Positions 54,719 to 63,975 are shown, counted from the first letter of the stretch. The stretch: 64,000 nt of DNA from Flavobacteriales bacterium (GCA_020635495.1 JACJZQ010000004.1:62001-126000), one strand, 5' to 3'. Program-made: numbers and translations. Notes: a model not told the origin generated them from the letters alone.

Positions 54719-56824
54719 TCAGAACTTGAATCTGAGCTGAACTTTGATGTCTGTTCGGTGATTTTTAGGTGTTTCCTCCAATCCGGAACCAACATGGTCG
54801 CGGTTGCTGTAGAATATGTTCCCAACTCTGAACCAGGCATCAATACCCTTGTAGATATTGTAGCGTAACGTGAGGTAGGTTTTGATGCCACGGTAATAGT
54901 ATGCAGGGAAAGAATATGCGTAAAGCACATCGTTCTCGTAGGCGTAGATGCGCGCGTTGTAGGTCTCTGTATCGAAATAGGCCAATCGGGCGCTGAACGA
55001 AAGCGGGAAATTGAGCGGACTGTAGATCACATCCTGATACATCATAAAACCTTGCTCAACGTCTTGTTCACCTCGCTTGTATCTGGAGTATTCTACCCTA
55101 CTTCTGAGCTTCACTTCTTTGGTGAGACTGTACTGAATGTTGAGGCGGTAATAAGAACGCAATTCATTCTCAATGCCTCTGATCGGTGCTTCAGAATAGG
55201 CCGAAGATTGGTTGAGTTGTTTGTTCTTCTGTCGGAAACGGAAGTACACCTCCAACGTCTTACTTGGTCGGTAAATGAGTTGGCCAATTGCCTCATACCC
55301 GAACGATGGTCCGTTGACCTGATACCGAAGCCACGGGAATTGGAAAATATCGAAGAAACCGTTCAGATACCATCCTTTGAACGGATTGATGTTGAAGCCG
55401 AGGTAATATCCTGTCTCGTTGTTCATTCTCGAATTCTCGGTAACCGCGTTGGCATAAAGCGCCTGATACTTAGGCTGAAGATGACGCACCATGACGGTCA
55501 ATGTTACCCTCGGATCCACGGTCATGTAAAGGCCATGCGTGGTGGCAAAACCAAGATTCTGACTCAGAGCAAACTCTCCGAAAAAGTGAAAGTTGCGGAA
55601 GATGTAGCTGTAATCGAGACCGTAGTTGCTGTTCTGCTTTCCAGAGAATTCGAAAATGTTGGAAAGATCATCACTGCGCTGAATCGGCTTAGAAAATTGG
55701 TAGCCAACCGCAGTGATTCCCAACGAAAGTCTTCTGCCTTTATAGCTGACATTCCCTCCGTAAACGGCTTCTGTAAGCGATTGCCTGTCTTCCAATTCGC
55801 CCGGTGTTCTATGAAACCCGCTACTGAAAATGGAGCTCACCGTCTCTTCCTGTTCCGTAAGTGTATCCGTAATGGCAGAGACGTTGCCATCGAGCAGTTT
55901 GTACGAACCGAATGCGGTTACTTGAAATTTTCCAAACTGCAGCGTGGCACCGCCACCTCGCAAGAAGCGGTTTTCGTCTACCGATGTGTATGGCCGAAGC
56001 CCTTGAGCATTCCGTTTTATGCTTACACCGTCTGATGATTTACCGAACGCCAATCCGCTCCAGAACACCAATCCTTGCCCGAATTGTGCTTGGAAATCGC
56101 CCAAAGCAGCAGATTTTACAACTCCGAGATTCTGCACAAACAAGTGTCCGCTGTAAAAATCGAATCCTTGTTTCATGGAGCCTTTGAAGAACTCCTCGCC
56201 AGCATCTTTTTCCATTGTCAGACCCCAACTTACTTTGTTGGAATATCTGAAGCGATATCGGGCCCAATACTTCTGTGGAGAACCCAAATATCTTCGGTTC
56301 GGACTCTCTGCCAAGACACTATCCTCAATGGGAGAATAACCTTCTTGCTGGTTCAAGACCTGTTGGTAGCGGAACACAATCTCATGCTCACCCTCCTTCA
56401 TCATTTCTTTGAAGGAGAAAGTGAGGGCTTCTGGATTGTCAGACACCTTAATGAACGGTTGCAACTGTCTTATCAGCGATAGCGAAAATCCATCCACCGC
56501 TTGCAATTCATATAGATTGAGAAGCTTGCCGTGTTTTTCTACATGAGAAACCAGATTGGCGGCTGCAATCTCATCCAACATGGGTAGCGCGGCCAGGTCT
56601 TCAAACGAAGCATTGTTCAGGTTGATGGGGTTTTCGGAGAAGATCAGCAACTCATCCAAAAGGGTGTTGTAATCGAGACCTTCGTCTCCTTCACCCAACT
56701 GCTCTGCAATGGTTTCTATTCTTCGTTGAATGATCTGTTCCTGCTCGGTTTGATCTTGACCATAAGAGGCCAAACCCCCTAAAAGGAGCAGGAAAAAAAG
56801 CCCGTGTTTGAGCCGGAAGCTCAC
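54719..56824 (-). CDS. Outer-membrane barrel with N-terminal helix-hairpin-helix domain
   Basis: A signal peptide (MSFRLKHGLFFLLLLGGLASYG) is followed by two ComEA-like helix-hairpin-helix units (PINLNNASFEDLAALPMLDEIAAANLVSHVEKHGKLLNLYEL, about residues 55-105) and about 550 residues of alternating beta strands with aromatic girdles ending in F (LRFKF), as in outer-membrane barrels. HhH units usually bind DNA without sequence preference. Function is unknown. It overlaps its upstream partner gene by four bases. Confidence 0.82.
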   Translation of the reverse strand: MSFRLKHGLFFLLLLGGLASYGQDQTEQEQIIQRRIETIAEQLGEGDEGLDYNTLLDELLIFSENPINLNNASFEDLAALPMLDEIAAANLVSHVEKHGKLLNLYELQAVDGFSLSLIRQLQPFIKVSDNPEALTFSFKEMMKEGEHEIVFRYQQVLNQQEGYSPIEDSVLAESPNRRYLGSPQKYWARYRFRYSNKVSWGLTMEKDAGEEFFKGSMKQGFDFYSGHLFVQNLGVVKSAALGDFQAQFGQGLVFWSGLAFGKSSDGVSIKRNAQGLRPYTSVDENRFLRGGGATLQFGKFQVTAFGSYKLLDGNVSAITDTLTEQEETVSSIFSSGFHRTPGELEDRQSLTEAVYGGNVSYKGRRLSLGITAVGYQFSKPIQRSDDLSNIFEFSGKQNSNYGLDYSYIFRNFHFFGEFALSQNLGFATTHGLYMTVDPRVTLTVMVRHLQPKYQALYANAVTENSRMNNETGYYLGFNINPFKGWYLNGFFDIFQFPWLRYQVNGPSFGYEAIGQLIYRPSKTLEVYFRFRQKNKQLNQSSAYSEAPIRGIENELRSYYRLNIQYSLTKEVKLRSRVEYSRYKRGEQDVEQGFMMYQDVIYSPLNFPLSFSARLAYFDTETYNARIYAYENDVLYAYSFPAYYYRGIKTYLTLRYNIYKGIDAWFRVGNIFYSNRDHVGSGLEETPKNHRTDIKVQLRFKF

Positions 56825-57651
56825 TTCTTTTTGAATGCGTTAAACCGATAGGAAAGCGATGCCTTTGGCGAAAATCCGAGAACAGGATGAACCGAACCGG
56901 CAATATCAAAATGCAGGAATCTCAATCGCAGACCGAGTCCGAAATCTGCATGGAACGGAGCTGTTCCTACCCCGACTCTTATCGCGAATTGTTCTACAGG
57001 CAAGTACTCAACCCCAACCTTGAAAACTGCAGGTAATTCAAGGTCTTTTTCGCCTTCAACCGCCACGCGCACCTTTTTAGAGAAATCATACTGAGCGCCC
57101 AAGCGGAAATTCATCGGAACGCGCTCATCATAAGCATCCGCCAATCTGGTCCGTGTTAGATTGAAAGCATGAAATCCGATGCGAAGTTTTGGCGTTACCT
57201 GAGAGAGAAGTCCTATCTCCGCAATAAAGCTGTGACGGGCACCATAGTTTTCTGCCAAGGTTGTGTTCAGATAGCTCAGTTGCAATCCTACAGAAAGGAA
57301 CTTCCACAAACGCTTTGCATACGCAAACCCGTATCGGCTCTGATTGAAAAGTTTGTTGCCGAATCTGGAATAACTTACTCCGAAAACACCGGCTTTAGGC
57401 GTTGGTAGCACGGCCGTGGCCGCTTGCAGATTCAGGTTAGAAATGAGAAAACGATTCTCGTAATAAGCACCAACTCCAGCCTGTTCCATGCCAACCATGG
57501 CTGCCTGATTGTGGTGGATGGCCCACAGATCGGTGAGGCAAACACTGGCGTTGGCCATTCCCGCAGAACGTGCGCCAATGGGAAAGTCGCTGGTCTGGGA
57601 AAAACCAGCAAAACAACTTGCCATTAAGACCAGAAGTAGAATTCGTTTCAT
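56821..57651 (-). CDS. PorV/PorQ-like outer-membrane protein
   Basis: A signal peptide (MKRILLLVLMASCFAGFSQ) precedes a beta-rich chain with GARSAGMANASVCLTDLWAIHHNQAAM near residues 28-54, the pattern of the PorV/UPF0164 family of outer-membrane barrels. PorV itself shuttles T9SS cargo; this relative is shorter (276) and paired with the HhH barrel gene, so it may serve that protein instead. Confidence 0.78.
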   Translation of the reverse strand: MKRILLLVLMASCFAGFSQTSDFPIGARSAGMANASVCLTDLWAIHHNQAAMVGMEQAGVGAYYENRFLISNLNLQAATAVLPTPKAGVFGVSYSRFGNKLFNQSRYGFAYAKRLWKFLSVGLQLSYLNTTLAENYGARHSFIAEIGLLSQVTPKLRIGFHAFNLTRTRLADAYDERVPMNFRLGAQYDFSKKVRVAVEGEKDLELPAVFKVGVEYLPVEQFAIRVGVGTAPFHADFGLGLRLRFLHFDIAGSVHPVLGFSPKASLSYRFNAFKKK

Positions 57652-57668
57652 CGGCTACTTGATCTTGC

Positions 57669-57676
57669 CGAATTTA
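57669..57676 (-). promoter_or_regulatory. -7 element (TAAATTCG) for the PorV-like/HhH pair
   Basis: The minus-strand TAAATTCGGC lies 17 bases before the ATG of the PorV-like gene and matches TAnnTTYG. Confidence 0.4.
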
Positions 57677-57710
57677 CAACTATTGATTTAGCGCAGAAGT
57701 TAAAGTTGGG

Positions 57711-58211
57711 TTAAGCGGAATATCCTTCCACTTCATCCTTGCTCTCCATCACCTTGTCTTTCAAAACTTCTTTGAAATCGGCAATTCGTTTGAGAACCTC
57801 TTTGTCTGAAGCACCAATAATCTGCGTTGCGAGAATGCCAGCATTTTTCGCTGCGTTAAGTGCAACGGTTGCAACTGGAACTCCATTCGGCATTTGGAGG
57901 ATGGAAAGAATGCTGTCCCAACCATCAATGGAATTGGAACTTTTTACAGGAACACCGATCACAGGAAGTGGCGTCAGCGAAGCCACCATTCCAGGTAAAT
58001 GTGCGGCACCACCGGCACCAGCTATTATCACTTTCAAACCGCGGTCGGCAGCGCTTTTGGCGTACTCGAACATGCGGTCTGGCGTTCGGTGAGCAGAGAC
58101 AACCGTCATTTCGAATTCGATGCCCAATTCTTTCAGAACATCGGCAGCGTCTTTCATCACTTTCAGATCCGAGATGCTGCCCATGATTATGCCAACTTGC
58201 GGTTTGTTCAT
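57711..58211 (-). CDS. purE: 5-(carboxyamino)imidazole ribonucleotide mutase
   Basis: PurE converts N5-CAIR to CAIR in purine synthesis. Class I motifs are present: VGIIMGSISDLKVMKDAADVL, VSAHRTPDRMFEYA and IAGAGGAAHLPGMVASLTPLPVIGVPV. Length 166 is typical. It overlaps purK by four bases, so the two are translated together. Confidence 0.97.
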   Translation of the reverse strand: MNKPQVGIIMGSISDLKVMKDAADVLKELGIEFEMTVVSAHRTPDRMFEYAKSAADRGLKVIIAGAGGAAHLPGMVASLTPLPVIGVPVKSSNSIDGWDSILSILQMPNGVPVATVALNAAKNAGILATQIIGASDKEVLKRIADFKEVLKDKVMESKDEVEGYSA

Positions 58212-59341
58212 GCTTTTACTTTCAAGGTTTGCTGCACTTTTTTGGCGGTGCTTTTCGCCTCATCCAATGTATCTGCAATGATGGTCACATGGCCCATTTT
58301 GCGGAACGGCTTGGTGAACCGCTTTCCGTAAAGATGCACATTCACGCCTTTCATGGCAAGCACGTCTTCCAGCCCTTCATATTGGGCTTCGCCCGAAAAA
58401 CCGTCTTCTCCCAAAAGATTAACCATCACGGATGGCTTCACGATTTCAGTATTTCCCAAACTGATGTTCAGAATGGCCCTAACGTGCTGCATGAACTGCG
58501 AAGTGTAATTGCCCTCAATGCTTTGATGACCGCTGTTATGCGGACGTGGAGCGATTTCATTTACCAGTACATTTCCTTCTTTATCGAGAAAAAGCTCTAC
58601 AGCCAAAAGGCCTACTATCTCTAATTTCTCTGCGATAGTTCTCGCGATACCCTGAGAAGTTTTTTCCACTTCATCCGAAACATTCGCTGGGCTGAAGAGG
58701 AATTCTACCAAATTGGCCACAGGATTGAATTCCAACTCAACCGTTGGGAAGGTTTTCACTTCACCTGAAGCATTTCTTGCGACAATGACCGAAAGCTCTT
58801 TTTCCAGATCAACGGCTTTTTCAAGTACGCTTGGTTCGGTAAAAGCTTTTGGAAGATCATCAGCAGATTTCATCGGTTGAACACCTTTTCCATCATAACC
58901 GCCTTTTCTCAATTTCTGAAAAACAGGGAAGAAGTCGGTGTGGTTTGCGGCTTCATTTTCACCGATCAATCGGTAAGCCGAAGTTGGAATTCCATGCTCA
59001 GCATAGAACTCTTTCTGAGCGCCTTTATCCTGTATCAGTCGAATAACATTCGGTTGCGGGTAGACTTTAACGCCTTGCTTTTCCAACTCTTCCAGCGCAT
59101 CCACATTCACGTGTTCGATCTCGATTGTGACCACGTCCATGCCTTTTCCGAAGGCCAGAACAGTGTCGTAATCCTTGAAACTTCCATTGGTAAATGAATG
59201 CGAAATATCTCGGCAAGGTGCATCTGGGTCTGGATCAAGTACGTGAACATCCACATCAATGTTAATCGTCTCCTGAATCATCATGCGGCCCAACTGTCCG
59301 CCTCCCAGTATTCCAAGTTTGGTCTTCGGTCGGTAACTCAT
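58208..59341 (-). CDS. purK: 5-(carboxyamino)imidazole ribonucleotide synthase
   Basis: PurK is an ATP-grasp enzyme that carboxylates AIR to N5-CAIR for PurE. The N-terminal KLGILGGGQLGRMM, LRKGGYDGKGVQ and VNEIAPRPHNSGH motifs are clear. The frame is open to 59407, but the start at 59341 (MSYRPKTK) is next to a promoter element and gives the family N-terminus. Confidence 0.96.
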   Translation of the reverse strand: MSYRPKTKLGILGGGQLGRMMIQETINIDVDVHVLDPDPDAPCRDISHSFTNGSFKDYDTVLAFGKGMDVVTIEIEHVNVDALEELEKQGVKVYPQPNVIRLIQDKGAQKEFYAEHGIPTSAYRLIGENEAANHTDFFPVFQKLRKGGYDGKGVQPMKSADDLPKAFTEPSVLEKAVDLEKELSVIVARNASGEVKTFPTVELEFNPVANLVEFLFSPANVSDEVEKTSQGIARTIAEKLEIVGLLAVELFLDKEGNVLVNEIAPRPHNSGHQSIEGNYTSQFMQHVRAILNISLGNTEIVKPSVMVNLLGEDGFSGEAQYEGLEDVLAMKGVNVHLYGKRFTKPFRKMGHVTIIADTLDEAKSTAKKVQQTLKVKA

Positions 59342-59344
59342 GCC

Positions 59345-59353
59345 GCAAAAGTA
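59345..59353 (-). promoter_or_regulatory. -7 element (TACTTTTGC) three bases before purK ATG
   Basis: The minus-strand TACTTTTG is a perfect TAnnTTTG match and only CGGC separates its last G from ATG, so the purKE message is predicted to be leaderless. Confidence 0.6.
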
Positions 59354-59414
59354 AGACCTAAAAAGGTGTTGATTAAACGTCTTCGCTGGGTCAAATTCCA
59401 CAACCAATTTCAGC

Positions 59415-59422
59415 TACATTCG
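59415..59422 (+). promoter_or_regulatory. -7 element (TACATTCG) for the thioredoxin-TPR gene
   Basis: TACATTCG lies 17 bases before the ATG at 59440, in the divergent gap with purK. Confidence 0.4.
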
Positions 59423-59439
59423 AACACAAATCGACATTC

Positions 59440-60618
59440 ATGAGAACGATACTTCTTTTAGCAGGGTTTCTACTGATTAACATTGTTGGATTGGCGCAGA
59501 CAAAGTGGGTTGAATCTACTTGGCAAGACGCTTTCGCCCAGGCACAGAAAGAGAACAAATACCTTTTTATTGACTGCTACACCGATTGGTGCGGTTGGTG
59601 TAAAGTGGCGGATAAGAACACCTTTCCAGCCAAGGATGTGGCCGCAGTTCTGAATGAGAATTTCATTTCAGTAAAAGTGGACATGGAGCGTGGGGATGGC
59701 GTTGCGCTGGGTGCGAAATACCGTGTGCTCGGTTATCCGAGTTATTTGATGTTCACGCCAGACGGAAAACTAGCTGGAAAAATGTTCGGATACAAAGAGA
59801 ATCCAAGTGATTTTGCCGCAGAGGTGAAAGCTGTTCTTGACGAGGCCAACCAACCAAATTACCCTTCAAAGCTTACAGACAAAGTTGATTTTCCTGATTT
59901 CTATGTGAACTCGTTCACAAACAAGGACAAGGAAGAAAAGCGTCAGAACCCAGAAGAAGATGAAGTTGAAAAGTGGCTTTCTGCTCAGAAAGACCTGATG
60001 AGCGAAGCAGCATGGTCGGTGATGTACAAGTTTCCTGTCTCTGAAAAATACACAGAGCAATTCTTGAAGAATCGAAAAGCATACGGTGATCTATATGGAA
60101 AAGTGGAAGCGGATGAGAAGGTTTCCGGAATTGCTTTCGGCATGCTTCAGAAAGCGATGAAAAGTCAGGATGAGGCCGACCTTCAGAAGGTTCTGGATTT
60201 TGCAGACAAGTACATTGATGATGAGTTGGAAGCTTCAAAATCCATGTATCAGTTAAAGTTCTGTGAAGGAAAAGGAGATTGGAGTGGCTACGCGGAATGT
60301 GTTGAGAAACTCATTGATTTCTACGGATTTGAGAATTTCCTTGGAGGAATCAACAACTACAGTTGGACGATTTATCTGAGTGTTGACAACAAAGATGTTC
60401 TGGAAAAGGCCATCGGTTGGATGAAACGTGTAGTGGAGTTGGATCCGCAATACATGTACCTCGATACGTATGCCGCGTTGCAGTTCAAATCAGGTGATTA
60501 TGATGCTGCCTTGCAGTGGGCTGACAAAGCCATTGAAGTGGGAAAAGCAGCTGGAGAAAAAGTGGAGGACACCGAAGAATTACGTGATCAGATCAAAGCG
60601 GCAAAAGAAGGTAAGTGA
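59440..60618 (+). CDS. Exported thioredoxin-domain protein with TPR-like C-terminus
   Basis: A signal peptide (MRTILLLAGFLLINIVGLAQ) precedes a thioredoxin-like domain (about 25-140) with active site C51-G-W-C54 in DCYTDWCGWCK and the cis-proline segment VLGYPSYLMF. The C-terminal 240 residues are helical and end in a TPR-like repeat (MYLDTYAALQFKSGDYDAALQWADKAIEVG). It is probably a periplasmic disulfide reductase or chaperone; the partner is unknown. Confidence 0.88.
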   Translation: MRTILLLAGFLLINIVGLAQTKWVESTWQDAFAQAQKENKYLFIDCYTDWCGWCKVADKNTFPAKDVAAVLNENFISVKVDMERGDGVALGAKYRVLGYPSYLMFTPDGKLAGKMFGYKENPSDFAAEVKAVLDEANQPNYPSKLTDKVDFPDFYVNSFTNKDKEEKRQNPEEDEVEKWLSAQKDLMSEAAWSVMYKFPVSEKYTEQFLKNRKAYGDLYGKVEADEKVSGIAFGMLQKAMKSQDEADLQKVLDFADKYIDDELEASKSMYQLKFCEGKGDWSGYAECVEKLIDFYGFENFLGGINNYSWTIYLSVDNKDVLEKAIGWMKRVVELDPQYMYLDTYAALQFKSGDYDAALQWADKAIEVGKAAGEKVEDTEELRDQIKAAKEGK

Positions 60619-60636
60619 GCGCTTGCGCTTGTTTCC

Positions 60637-60644
60637 TAAATTTG
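60637..60644 (+). promoter_or_regulatory. -7 element (TAAATTTG) for hpt
   Basis: TAAATTTGC is a perfect TAnnTTTG match 13 bases before the hpt ATG. A small palindrome GCGCTTGCGC lies just upstream. Confidence 0.5.
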
Positions 60645-60657
60645 CACGCCTCATTTC

Positions 60658-61200
60658 ATGGCAGAATCAGTAAAACTTCACGAGTTAGAGTTCGTTCCAT
60701 ATTTGGAGCAGTCCGAGTTGCAACAGATTGTCAGTAAGCTCGCTGCTCGTATCAATTCAGATTATCGGGGCAAATGCCCACTGTTTGTGGTTGTTTTGAA
60801 TGGCGCATTCATGTTCGCCTCAGACCTTATCAAACAAATGGAAGGAGATGTTGAGGTGAGCTTTCTTCGTGTGAGTTCGTATAGAGGAACTGCCAGTACA
60901 GGAGAAGTAAAAGAGATGATGCCAGTAGGAGTTGATGTTCGCGGACGTGAGGTGATCATCATTGAAGATATTGTGGATACAGGCAGAACCATGGGACGCA
61001 TCAAGCAGAAGATGAAAGATTCGGGGGCGCTATCTGTGAGTATCTGCACGCTACTTTTTAAACCAGATGCCTTTGAAGGCGACTATTTGGTCGACTTCAT
61101 CGGGAAGGAAATACCAGACAGATTTGTGGTCGGTTACGGCTTAGATTATGATGGATTTGGCCGCAATCTGCCTGCATTGTATCAATTAAACCCAAAGTAA
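60658..61200 (+). CDS. hpt: Hypoxanthine phosphoribosyltransferase
   Basis: This purine salvage enzyme joins hypoxanthine or guanine to PRPP. The PRPP-binding loop VIIIEDIVDTGRTM (about residues 99-112) and the C-terminal KEIPDRFVVGYGLDYDGFGRNLP fit HPRT. It is followed after three bases by adk. Confidence 0.95.
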   Translation: MAESVKLHELEFVPYLEQSELQQIVSKLAARINSDYRGKCPLFVVVLNGAFMFASDLIKQMEGDVEVSFLRVSSYRGTASTGEVKEMMPVGVDVRGREVIIIEDIVDTGRTMGRIKQKMKDSGALSVSICTLLFKPDAFEGDYLVDFIGKEIPDRFVVGYGLDYDGFGRNLPALYQLNPK

Positions 61201-61203
61201 AAC

Positions 61204-61773
61204 ATGTTGAATTTAGTGTTGTTCGGCCCTCCGGGAGCCGGAAAGGGAACCCAGTCAGAGAAACTTATCAGCCATTACGGATTGGTACACATTTCCACTG
61301 GAGATGTGTTCAGAGCGCTTGACCCGGAGTCTGACCTTGCCAAGTTGGCCAAGAGTTATTCCGATAAAGGAGACCTTGTGCCCGATGATGTAACCATCAA
61401 GATTCTTGAGAACGAGGTGCTGAAGCATCCTAACGCCAAGGGAGTTATTTATGATGGCTTCCCAAGAACCAATGCGCAGGCCGCGGCACTGGACAAGTTC
61501 CTTGCCGGAAAAGGAGATTCCATCTCGTTAATGGTAGCATTGGATGTTCCGGAAGAAGAACTGAAAACCCGACTGCTGAAAAGGGCGGAGGTTTCTGGTA
61601 GAGCAGACGATGCCGACCCTGAGATCATTGCCAATCGAATTGCCAATTATAATCGCCAAACAGCTCCAGTAGCTGAATTCTACAAGGCGCAAGGAAAGCT
61701 TCGTTTGGTTGATGGAATAGGCACAATTGACGAGATTTTCGGTCGCATTTGCGATGCCATAGACAAGGGATAA
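61204..61773 (+). CDS. adk: Adenylate kinase
   Basis: Adk interconverts ATP, ADP and AMP. P-loop GPPGAGKGTQ (residues 7-16), STGDVFRA and YDGFPRTNAQA motifs are present. At 189 residues it is the short form lacking the zinc lid. The hpt-adk-obgE order is seen in other Bacteroidota. Confidence 0.97.
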   Translation: MLNLVLFGPPGAGKGTQSEKLISHYGLVHISTGDVFRALDPESDLAKLAKSYSDKGDLVPDDVTIKILENEVLKHPNAKGVIYDGFPRTNAQAAALDKFLAGKGDSISLMVALDVPEEELKTRLLKRAEVSGRADDADPEIIANRIANYNRQTAPVAEFYKAQGKLRLVDGIGTIDEIFGRICDAIDKG

Positions 61774-61794
61774 TCGAATAAAAAAACGCACTTG

Positions 61795-61830
61795 AAGGAG
61801 AACCATACCTTTGGTTCTCCTTTCTTTTTA
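61795..61830 (+). terminator. Terminator-like hairpin between adk and obgE
   Basis: A 10 bp perfect stem (61795-61804 with 61813-61822) and an 8-base loop are followed by TTTCTTTTT, ending two bases before the obgE ATG. It can end the hpt-adk message but also covers the obgE ribosome-binding region. Confidence 0.8.
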
Positions 61831-61832
61831 CC

Positions 61833-62822
61833 ATGAAAACCAATTTCATAGACCACGTAAAGATCTGCTGCAGAAGCGGCAAAGGAGGAGCGGGTTCAAC
61901 GCACCTCTATCGTTCTAGGCTTAACCCCAAGGGAGGGCCAGATGGTGGAGATGGTGGCCGCGGTGGTCATGTGCTGATCAGAGGCAATAAACAGATGTGG
62001 ACGCTGCTTCATTTGCGCTATCAGAAACACATCATCGCAGGTCATGGTCAGAACGGTGGTAGGTCGGAAGCAACAGGAGCCAGTGGAAAAGACGAGTTGA
62101 TTGAGGTTCCGTTAGGTACCGTTGTAAAAGATGCGGAAACCGAGGAAGTGCTTATGGAAATAACGGAAGATGGACAAGAAGTGATTCTAACCCGAGGAGG
62201 AAGAGGAGGTCGTGGAAATACCCACTTCAAATCGTCTACCCATCAAACACCACGTTATGCGCAACCTGGTGAAGATGGGCTGGAAGAATGGAAAGTGCTT
62301 GAGCTGAAAGTTCTGGCGGATGTGGGTCTGGTTGGATTTCCGAATGCGGGAAAATCAACTTTGCTCTCAGTTGTTTCTGCTGCCAAGCCAGAGATTGCCG
62401 ATTATCCGTTTACTACGCTGGTACCCAATCTGGGAATTGTGAGTTATCGTAATCACAAGTCATTCATCATGGCCGATATTCCTGGAATCATTGAAGGAGC
62501 CCATGAGGGTAAAGGTCTTGGACATCGATTCTTGAGACATATTGAACGGAATTCGGTGTTGCTTTTCATGGTTCCGGCAGATGCCGATGATGTTGTAAAG
62601 CAATACGAGATACTGCTTAACGAATTGGCCCAATACAACCCTGAGTTGTTGGACAAGGACCGCGTTCTTGCCGTTTCCAAATGCGATATGTTGGATGATG
62701 AGCTGAAAGCTGAGCTTGATGCGAGTATTGATCTTGACATACCGGTTGTCTTCATTTCTTCCGTTGCACAGACCGGAATTCAAGAACTGAAAGACGTGCT
62801 CTGGAGCAAAATGCAGGCTTGA
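61833..62822 (+). CDS. obgE: Obg family GTPase
   Basis: ObgE is a ribosome-associated GTPase in 50S maturation and stress control. The glycine-rich Obg fold (GGPDGGDGGRGGHVL and TRGGRGGRGNTHF) fills about residues 1-158, then the G domain with GFPNAGKSTLLS (G1), DIPGIIEGAHEGKGLG (G3) and SKCDMLD (G4). Length 329 lacks the C-terminal OCT domain, which is common in this phylum. Confidence 0.97.
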   Translation: MKTNFIDHVKICCRSGKGGAGSTHLYRSRLNPKGGPDGGDGGRGGHVLIRGNKQMWTLLHLRYQKHIIAGHGQNGGRSEATGASGKDELIEVPLGTVVKDAETEEVLMEITEDGQEVILTRGGRGGRGNTHFKSSTHQTPRYAQPGEDGLEEWKVLELKVLADVGLVGFPNAGKSTLLSVVSAAKPEIADYPFTTLVPNLGIVSYRNHKSFIMADIPGIIEGAHEGKGLGHRFLRHIERNSVLLFMVPADADDVVKQYEILLNELAQYNPELLDKDRVLAVSKCDMLDDELKAELDASIDLDIPVVFISSVAQTGIQELKDVLWSKMQA

Positions 62823-62898
62823 TCAATACCTGACAAACAGGCTGTTGACTAATTTTTTACCTTCAGCGGCTTAATCAAAAACCCTTAATCAATAAACG

Positions 62899-63975
62899 AT
62901 GAAAAAAATCTACTTAAGTCTTGCAGTTGCGTTGACTGGAACTGCAGCAATGGCTCAGGGCGTCTCTACTTTGGAGTTGACCTCTGCCGTTGGAAAAGAA
63001 ATTGCTCCTGTTGAGCATTCTGTAGCATTGGATGCTACCGATACGCTTGGTCTTGACGACTTCGGTTCTCAGATCTTCCAGTACGGATCACCTTCTGGTT
63101 ATGTATTCGGAGTTAATGCTCTTGATGGTGAAGTACAAGGTCAGCCTATTACACAGATAAACGTAGAGTATGCTGCTGGTTTCTTGGCCAATACGGAGTA
63201 CAACGTTATCGGAGCCATGATGTGGTTCGGTGGTAAAGCAGATGTTTCTGGAAACCCTGCAGACCTGAAGGTTAAGATGTACAACTTGGCAGATGATCGA
63301 GCTGTTTCTTCAGCAACTGTTCAACAGCCAGATGTTATTGGTCCAGATCAGATGCTTGCTTCTGTAAACCTTCCATTTGCAGATGTAGATACGGCATCTT
63401 TCAATACACCAACTTACGCTTTGTTCGCAAACCACGTTTGGACTGCGGGAGACTTCGCTCTTTCAGTTGATATTTCAGACCTGTATGGCGCACCTGCAGA
63501 TACAGTTTGGTTGTACGCTAGCGAAGACGGAGCTTCTGACGGTTCTTACACTTGGACCAATGTTGACGCCATCTTCATGGGACAGCAGATTCCTGGCGGT
63601 TGGGCACTTACAACTGGGCTTCTTCAAGGAGGCTTGGATGTTAACCTTGGAATCTTTGCCATGGTTGACGAAAGCGGTGTTGGTATTGAGGAGCAAGGCT
63701 TCTTGAACGGTGTTAAAATGACCACCTACCCTAATCCAGCTGTTTCTAGCGATGTGGTTCGTATTCAGTACGGATTGGAGAACCCAGCTGAGAAAGTTGA
63801 GATCAATGTTTTCGATATGAACGGAAAATTGATGTTCTCTCAAGTTGAGGGAGACAGAGCTGCTGGAATCCACACTGTAGTGGTTCCTGCTGGAACACTA
63901 AGCGCTGGTTCTTACGTTTACTCTTTGGAGGCGAACGGAGGAAGAATGGCTAAGCAACTTCAGATTCTGAAGTAA
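62899..63975 (+). CDS. Secreted protein with T9SS sorting domain
   Basis: A signal peptide (MKKIYLSLAVALTGTAAMAQ) is followed by about 250 residues of beta-rich, low-charge sequence that I cannot assign and a type A sorting domain with TYPNPAVSSDVVRIQY, VFDMNGKLMF and SYVYSLEANGGRMAKQLQILK at the end. Codon use is strongly biased to a few codons (for instance GCTG and TCT types), hinting at high expression. It is probably an abundant secreted or surface protein. Confidence 0.82.
   Translation: MKKIYLSLAVALTGTAAMAQGVSTLELTSAVGKEIAPVEHSVALDATDTLGLDDFGSQIFQYGSPSGYVFGVNALDGEVQGQPITQINVEYAAGFLANTEYNVIGAMMWFGGKADVSGNPADLKVKMYNLADDRAVSSATVQQPDVIGPDQMLASVNLPFADVDTASFNTPTYALFANHVWTAGDFALSVDISDLYGAPADTVWLYASEDGASDGSYTWTNVDAIFMGQQIPGGWALTTGLLQGGLDVNLGIFAMVDESGVGIEEQGFLNGVKMTTYPNPAVSSDVVRIQYGLENPAEKVEINVFDMNGKLMFSQVEGDRAAGIHTVVVPAGTLSAGSYVYSLEANGGRMAKQLQILK

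Noticed and set aside
55052..56035. Long plus-strand open frame of 327 codons
   Set aside because: It is antisense to the HhH barrel gene, whose signal peptide, HhH units and barrel pattern are clear; its own translation has no motif.
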